Program-made: the position numbers and the translations under genes
Assembly (NCBI RefSeq): GCF_964340395.1
Contig: NC_135553.1
Location: 19,055,001-19,119,000, forward strand
Direction: 5' to 3'
DNA from: Glandiceps talaboti
Taxonomy: Eukaryota > Hemichordata > Enteropneusta > Spengelidae
DNA: 64,000 nucleotides
Part shown: piece after piece, positions 60,001-64,000 of the stretch
How the letters are laid out: each line of letters opens with the position of its first letter
How positions within the stretch are numbered: position 1 is the stretch's first letter
Notes under the pieces: generated by a model
The model's input: the letters and a program-made list of their open reading frames with translations, nothing else
The model's database searches: none
Told to the model about the DNA's origin: nothing

Positions 60001-60565
60001 GAAATTCACCATCTTGTTTTCAAGCAAATCGATAATCCATATTTTTCATTCCATTGAAGAGGACTTGCTAGCTTGAAAGAGTCAGTCGTTATTTTTGCTT
60101 ATGTAACATGCAGTGGTTAACAGGTGGTTATACATATTAAAGTGGACCAATGAGGGGATCTTTGACTAGAGACTATAAACTTGGTTTGTGTATAGAATAA
60201 AGTTCAGGTATTTTATTTTAAAAAGTTCATCTGTTCAAACGTTTAGAATTTAGTTCAGAAATTTAACTTTTTTTGTGCACCAAAAAATACTAGTAGCTCA
60301 CCAAAACTTTTGCCAGGTACCTCACCACGGCTCTGTTGTCATTTCCCATAGTTGTTTTAACCATGGTATTTAATATTAGGTATATCTTTGTTCTCTCTGT
60401 ATAGATGCATGCTCACACCATACTGCAATGTACCAAATGCTTTGACGACAATTTAATGATGAGGCCAAACATAGCCAATGCTCTGCAGTCATTATGGAAT
60501 GACAAAGGAGTCCAGCTAAGCGTTGCCCGAGGCTATGAGTACGAATTGAATGATTCAGCCAGCTA
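45033..60565 (+). CDS. Heterotrimeric G-protein alpha subunit, Gv-like, first four coding exons (3' end outside window)
   Basis: Exons: 45033-45156, 46161-46252, 57978-58070, 60405-60565; borders are GT/AG and phases join (1,0,0,2). Exon 1 starts [20 protein letters not shown]: Gly2 for myristoylation, Cys4 for palmitoylation, then the N-terminal helix. The join of exons 1-2 gives [20 protein letters not shown], the P-loop that binds GTP phosphates. Exons 3-4 encode the helical domain ([54 protein letters not shown]). The switch regions, catalytic Arg/Gln and receptor-binding C-terminus lie beyond the window. The protein cycles between GDP and GTP on the inner plasma membrane under receptor control. 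The P-loop side is Gi/o-like, but the helical domain, with SSMK, CFDD and [13 protein letters not shown], fits the fifth class Gv better than Gi, Gq, Gs or G12. That class call is from memory of the family. Confidence 0.88.
46161..46252 (+). CDS. G alpha exon 2: P-loop exon
   Basis: Starts inside the Gly codon of GAGESGKS and ends ..[14 protein letters not shown] in phase 0. The phase-1 intron between LLLG and AGESGKS is an old, conserved position in animal G alpha genes (established knowledge). Confidence 0.93.
46253..48125 (+). other. Left part of the 11.7-kb G alpha intron 2
   Basis: No exon seen. At 47537-47600 'cgacaccataacttccgctc' followed by 'cac' matches 51814-51836, so it carries a fragment of the repeat that includes the 68-bp tandem array there. 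The rest is AT-rich and unremarkable. Confidence 0.4.
48126..48494. mobile_element. MITE family B, complete copy
   Basis: Begins AGGCCTAATTTGGTTCCG and ends CGGAACCACACAATTTTTTT then TATTAGGCCT: inverted ends, 369 bp in total. The body matches 28397-28700. No clear target duplication was found. Confidence 0.8.
48495..49984 (+). other. Intronic, nothing recognised
   Basis: AT-rich G alpha intron sequence with a short CA run near 49473. No exon, RNA gene or clear repeat seen. Confidence 0.3.
49985..50505. mobile_element. MITE family D, copy 2, with an internal tandem duplication
   Basis: Reverse-orientation copy of the element at 37713-38158 (ends 'aatgtcacacaagcttaaat' and 'gagcttgtgcgacactgtgc'). 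A unit of about 100 bp ('gatgttgataagttgaaaaa' ... 'gtgtttacaatcatgtttt') is present twice in tandem at about 50122-50325; the first copy of the family has it once. Confidence 0.8.
51090..51210 (-). repeat. Partial MITE family B copy
   Basis: The minus strand reads 'ttggttccagtaacctgacc', then 'accctaaact' and 'gaagaaatagtga', matching the left end and body of the family at 48126-48494. The right half is absent. Confidence 0.6.
51836..52050. repeat. 68-bp tandem repeat, three copies
   Basis: Units contain 'ttctattttgaccctctagc' followed by 'atgaggtaaaaagctattg'. The three copies differ by a few substitutions. The upstream flank 'accacaacttccgctccacc' also occurs near 47543. Confidence 0.9.
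52909..54180 (+). mobile_element. Pearl/Helentron-like element with two minisatellite cores
   Basis: The 5' end is a hairpin AGCACAACTGAAC-TT-GTTCAGTAGTGCT; a CTGT/(GT)n tract follows. The first core has about four diverged units of 120-135 bp ('gatatgcaaattagg', 'aaatttggtggga') at 52988-53480. A second core has units of about 116 bp ('accatgaccacgcccatagc', 'aacattcaaaaaatgtatg') at about 53530-54120. The 3' end is 'ctacagttgtgctacaacgc' then CATTGGCGG. A tail-only relative is at 1-455. No protein is encoded, so it would move with borrowed enzymes. Class assignment is inference from this layout. Confidence 0.7.
54181..55189 (+). other. Intronic, nothing recognised
   Basis: AT-rich G alpha intron 2 sequence with no exon or clear repeat. 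Confidence 0.3.
55190..55458. repeat. 25-26 bp satellite, about ten units
   Basis: The unit 'cttgtagttctagatataac' plus 'acaca' recurs head-to-tail with few changes, from about 55196 to 55448. Units are contiguous with no unique spacers, so this is not a CRISPR-like array. Confidence 0.95.
55459..57470 (+). other. Intronic, nothing firmly recognised
   Basis: No exon. Around 57000-57060 and 57300-57330, phrases such as 'tcaaatttggtacaaaggtg' and 'accttgaaggtaaaatatca' resemble widespread non-coding repeats of marine invertebrates, but I could not define borders. Confidence 0.3.
57471..57612 (+). repeat. SINE 3' part
   Basis: 'acgcaggttttccccggtac', then 'ttcagtttcctcctgctt', matches the body of the SINE at 33090-33330. 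It ends 'cgaataaagattattattat', a retroposon tail. The tRNA head is missing (5' truncation). It lies about 365 bp before G alpha exon 3. Confidence 0.7.
58265..58860 (+). repeat. Dispersed repeat family C, two tandem-like copies
   Basis: 58270-58560 and 58570-58800 share 'ataacattacaat', 'agaacagttta/aacagttga' and 'actgcaagtact', and both match 24240-24720 in parts. The internal order suggests a duplicated element. In G alpha intron 3. Confidence 0.6.
59015..59325. repeat. Direct repeat pair about 225 bp apart
   Basis: 'cttttgatttattccgaaat' with 'gatgaat' at about 59019 and 59248, each followed by a gagtg-cagcagg-agttct-ccatac segment. The two copies span about 80 bp each. Confidence 0.8.
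59326..60404 (+). other. Right part of G alpha intron 3
   Basis: AT-rich, no exon or defined repeat seen before the acceptor 'ttctctctgtatag' at 60391-60404. Confidence 0.35.
60405..60565 (+). CDS. G alpha exon 4: second half of the helical domain
   Basis: Begins [20 protein letters not shown] and ends EYELNDSAS plus two bases of the next codon, donor GTAAGT. Next should come the exon with the FF/Y..N..RI and switch I Arg; I did not find it in the remaining 3.4 kb. Confidence 0.88.
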
Positions 60566-60949
60566 GTAAGTACAGTACATCCATCATATAATATTATACT
60601 GGTACTTCTATTATCTTATATGTATTACTTTTAGCTTTGTTGTATTTAGATTTGTTGTATAAAAAAACAAACAATTAGTACATATCTATAAAAAGTAATT
60701 TCCTAGCATTTCCATCGTTTAAAAAAAAAATATTTTGTGTTGTATTATAAACGTACATGTACAGGATGCATACTGTGCACTGTCCCATAACTATTACGCT
60801 TTACGGATTTTGCAGATGTTTTAAAACTTAAGGACATGACCTTGGTAGGGCCTCTAAGTTGTAGTGCCAAGGTCAACAAAACTTATGTCCAGTCTTTTAA
60901 GGTTTTATCATGCAGTTAGTTATACCCCATCAAATGTTAAAATATTTAG

Positions 60950-61256
60950 ATATTATTTCCCAAAATTTTTCTTTGTTCAACCAAGGAAAATATGAGTGAC
61001 CTAAGGGGCCTTGTCACTACAAGTTGTATTGAGTAGTGACAAACCCTTAGTCACTAGTATTTTCTGGCTGAATGAAGAAAAAAAGTGAGGACTGACATGA
61101 TTCTAACTCCTTAAGCATGAATGTATGAAAAGTCTGGGGATTTGGAACGTTTTGACTTATATTAAATTAACTGAAGTACTGCAGAACCAGTGGCGTAGAA
61201 CAACCAGGGTATATCATCCATATTTGCTGTTCAAAGACAATAACTTGTGTATGGTA
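60950..61256. repeat. Dispersed palindrome-headed repeat, family A, copy 3
   Basis: The same head (GAGTGACCTAAGG ... CCCTTAGTCACTAGTATTTTC) and the body landmark 'gcagaaccagtggcgtaga' as the copies at 2462-2805 and 40525-40880. It lies in the intron after G alpha exon 4 and is the most diverged of the three. Confidence 0.75.
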
Positions 61257-64000
61257 ATAAATTGAAAATGAATAATCAGTACGTTTTGATGACAATGTTA
61301 GACTTGATATTGAAAATTAATCACTTTAATTAAAATTGCAATAAAAGCCAAAACCATACCACAAAGTGGATTGATATACAATGATACATAATGTATATAG
61401 AGTGTGATACGGACAATTATTGCATAGGTAGTGGTTGCAATTTCTCCTTAGCACTGTCTGTGCATAGAGGGACAGGATTGATAGAAATTCAGTTTTCTGT
61501 CACTAATCAGAAAAAAAATTACTTTTCCTTAAAAACATTCCAAAATACACATGTATCACATGAATGTTCTTTACCCAAATCAAACTGAAACGTAGTAAAA
61601 GTTGAAAACAAAAATGTACTAATGTAACTTCCTTGTGGAAGCCATGTGACCTTGACCCTCAATCTGGGACAGCTGATTCAACCTGAACTTTTATTCAGTG
61701 TACACCTGAATAAATAAATAATAAGTCTGACTATTTAAAAAGCATTTTTAACCCAAATGGATCGAACTCATTCAGCCTAAGTTGTTTTCATTTTGATCAC
61801 AATAGGTTTTACTGATTTTTTTGAGTTAGAATATTATAAATATTTATATTGTGCAAAGCAAAGTAATCCTGTGGAATATAACGATATAGAGAAATACATG
61901 TAATACATAGCTCAGTAGACTTTGGTATTGTTCTATCAAGTGAAGTATACTGGTATACCTTAAGTATGAGAAAAGAGAGTGACAACATAACTGTAATATT
62001 ATAGAAATAATTAGTATAGTTAAGGTTGGAAGGACAAATATAACAAAATCGACGATTAGTTATCAAATGTTGATATACAGTAATATGTTTGGCATGTTAT
62101 AAAATCAATATCAGACTTCAGTGTATCAACGTACTGCCATTGAAAGGAATTTTATATAGACAAGAGCCTGGTGCAATGGCCCAGCCCAGGTTATAGTGTA
62201 TGCCATTTGTATATATACTGTACATAATGTAAATTGTAGTCCAGGTCAGAAACTTGTATTGGTGGCACAATCTCAAGAAGCTCTCCATCTTAAGCAGCAG
62301 GACTTCTTGACATAGTTAAATGCCAAGATAAGTCTCCAGGCAAAATTGATTACAGGACTGTTGATATTATGAATATCACAAACACGCTTTGTGAAATATT
62401 AGAATATTACAATAAAATTTAAATGACCAGCGTGAAAAGATCAAGAATAGACACAACTGCACTTTTCAAGATAAACTCAATTGGTAAGACCCCTGTATAT
62501 AAATAATTACACTCTTTGGAAAGTTCAATTCCAATAATCAACACCAAGTGTGGTATCTGATAACAGGAGGTCGTAAAATAGACGTCTTTTGTTCAATCTC
62601 AGTCTAAGGTTCAATCCATTGTATTGCAAGATCATCTATAAAAATAGTATTTCTAGTAAGGTTAACTTCACACAGTATCAGTCTGGTATAGATATTTGCA
62701 TCTTGTATTTTATTTTCATCTGTGGATATGTATAACCTTATAGTACATTGTATTTACATTATATCAATAAGTGTATTGCAGTAAAAATGGTACATTACAC
62801 ATAACAATACATGTTAGTTTATGTGTTTTGCAGTAATAATGGGATATAACAATTCAAACAATACCAAACAATTTCTATACACGGGTCTTTTGTCCGTCAT
62901 GAATTCCAAAAATGTACAACAAGAATAAAATGGTACAGCGATTAGAATAACTGGTAGTTGTATTGTACATAATATCTAATAATACTGATACACAGTGTTA
63001 ACATCAGAAGTGTATAATTTCTGTCTTCCCAATTTGTAGAACTTGATTTTTCGCATGTCTTGAGCATGGGTTTTTACTTTACTTTTATTTCGTGCCTTTT
63101 TTATGTTTTCGTTTTTTCAGCTGAGTAAGTTTTGTTTATATTTACTTCTCTATTATAATACCTTTTAATAATTATTACATTATAATAACAATAACTTTTG
63201 ATAATAATATATTAAAAAATTTTTCAGTCCAAATCCCTAAGTTCTAATCTATGAGTTATTTAACTTTTGTCAGAATCGTACTGATAACTTCAGTTAGTTG
63301 AGATATATGCACCACCATCCTGTCTGGTCCATGTTTTTCCTATAAAATGTTCCTATTTTAGAAACTTTAACCTCTGTTGAACCTGTCGTATCAGCCCAAC
63401 AGAAATCTTCCTAGCTCATTTGCTCCAGTGTCCTGTTTCATGAAGAAATCGCCTTACTGAGAGTATTTGAACAATGGGTGCCGCTCCGAGCCTTCCCCAG
63501 CACACTAATGCATTTACATGCTACACTTTCAGAAAGCGGCAAGATTGAACGAGTACAGTTTCTTGCTACATTTTGTCTAAGTGAAATGAACTACACATGC
63601 CAACATACAGACATCAAATGAACACCGCAAAGGACATTTACGTGTCATTCATCAGGTGTTTGATACTAAGAAAAACATTTGTTGCCCAAATGTCTGCATG
63701 GAGTTACAATACATTTAAATGGTTTATTTCATTTAGACTAAATGTAGCAAAAAATGCGATCTTGCTATTGAAGCGTGGCATATGCAGTTTCTTGTTGGTC
63801 TCTGCATGGTTGTATCAAACAGAAAAGTTGAACGGTATTTTGAAATGGAATGTAATTTGGCTCGGCTTTATCCTGCCCAAACTTAATAACCATGAAAATC
63901 TCGTGTATTGACCTCCGACCTACAATGTATACTTGGTACAAGGTAGTTGTAAAAACAGATGTAAAGTCTCTTAGTATACTTGTCAAAGTCTGTCACCGTC
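61257..64000 (+). other. Intronic sequence to the window end
   Basis: Should be the intron following G alpha exon 4. I searched both strands for the next G alpha exon and found none; the open frames here (for instance 63597-63911) have no family resemblance and no consistent splice borders. Confidence 0.35.

Noticed and set aside
63597-63911. 104-codon + frame near the window end
   Set aside because: No splice signals in the right phase to continue the G alpha gene, no domain resemblance, and composition like the surrounding intron.

Overview
The window is AT-rich animal nuclear DNA. The protein-coding genes are split by GT-AG introns, the signalling and glycan-catabolism genes are metazoan families, and most of the length is introns and intergenic DNA packed with microsatellites, foldback elements, SINEs and other repeats. 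The gene content (a TLR-type TIR domain on an Ig ectodomain, a G-protein alpha subunit that looks closest to the invertebrate-retained Gv class, and a full-length ENGase) suggests a marine invertebrate. I cannot name the phylum from the sequence alone; no ribosomal or mitochondrial marker is present.

Layout. 1-576: end of a + strand short-chain dehydrogenase gene, whose last exon directly follows the end of a minisatellite-bearing mobile element. 577-8626: no convincing genes, but a promoter-like segment (octamer, CCAAT, TATA) followed by three hairpins that share one loop sequence (1088-1265), and a dispersed palindromic repeat (2462-2805). 8658-10778: an intronless LRR ectodomain reading frame that stops inside its 28th repeat. 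11951-14634: a DNA transposon with compound inverted ends, a broken ORF and two nested foldback MITEs. 15155-15401: microsatellites. 18804-29212 (+): an eight-exon gene that I assembled from matching intron phases, encoding a 605-residue Ig / coiled-coil / TM / TIR receptor. 30538-42577 (-): a complete 13-exon ENGase (GH85) gene predicting 735 residues. 45033-60565 (+, continues past the window): the first four coding exons of a G-protein alpha subunit. The TIR receptor and ENGase are tail-to-tail; ENGase and the G alpha gene are head-to-head with about 2.45 kb between start codons.

The genes do not form a pathway. The LRR frame and the TIR receptor are both innate-recognition architectures lying about 8 kb apart on one strand, which may be a small immune cluster. 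ENGase is a cytosolic deglycosylation enzyme and the G alpha subunit is a membrane signal transducer. The repeats recur across the window: the same families sit in ENGase introns, TIR-receptor introns and the 11.7-kb second G alpha intron. All exon models come from reading splice signals, frame and phase by eye; none has transcript support here.
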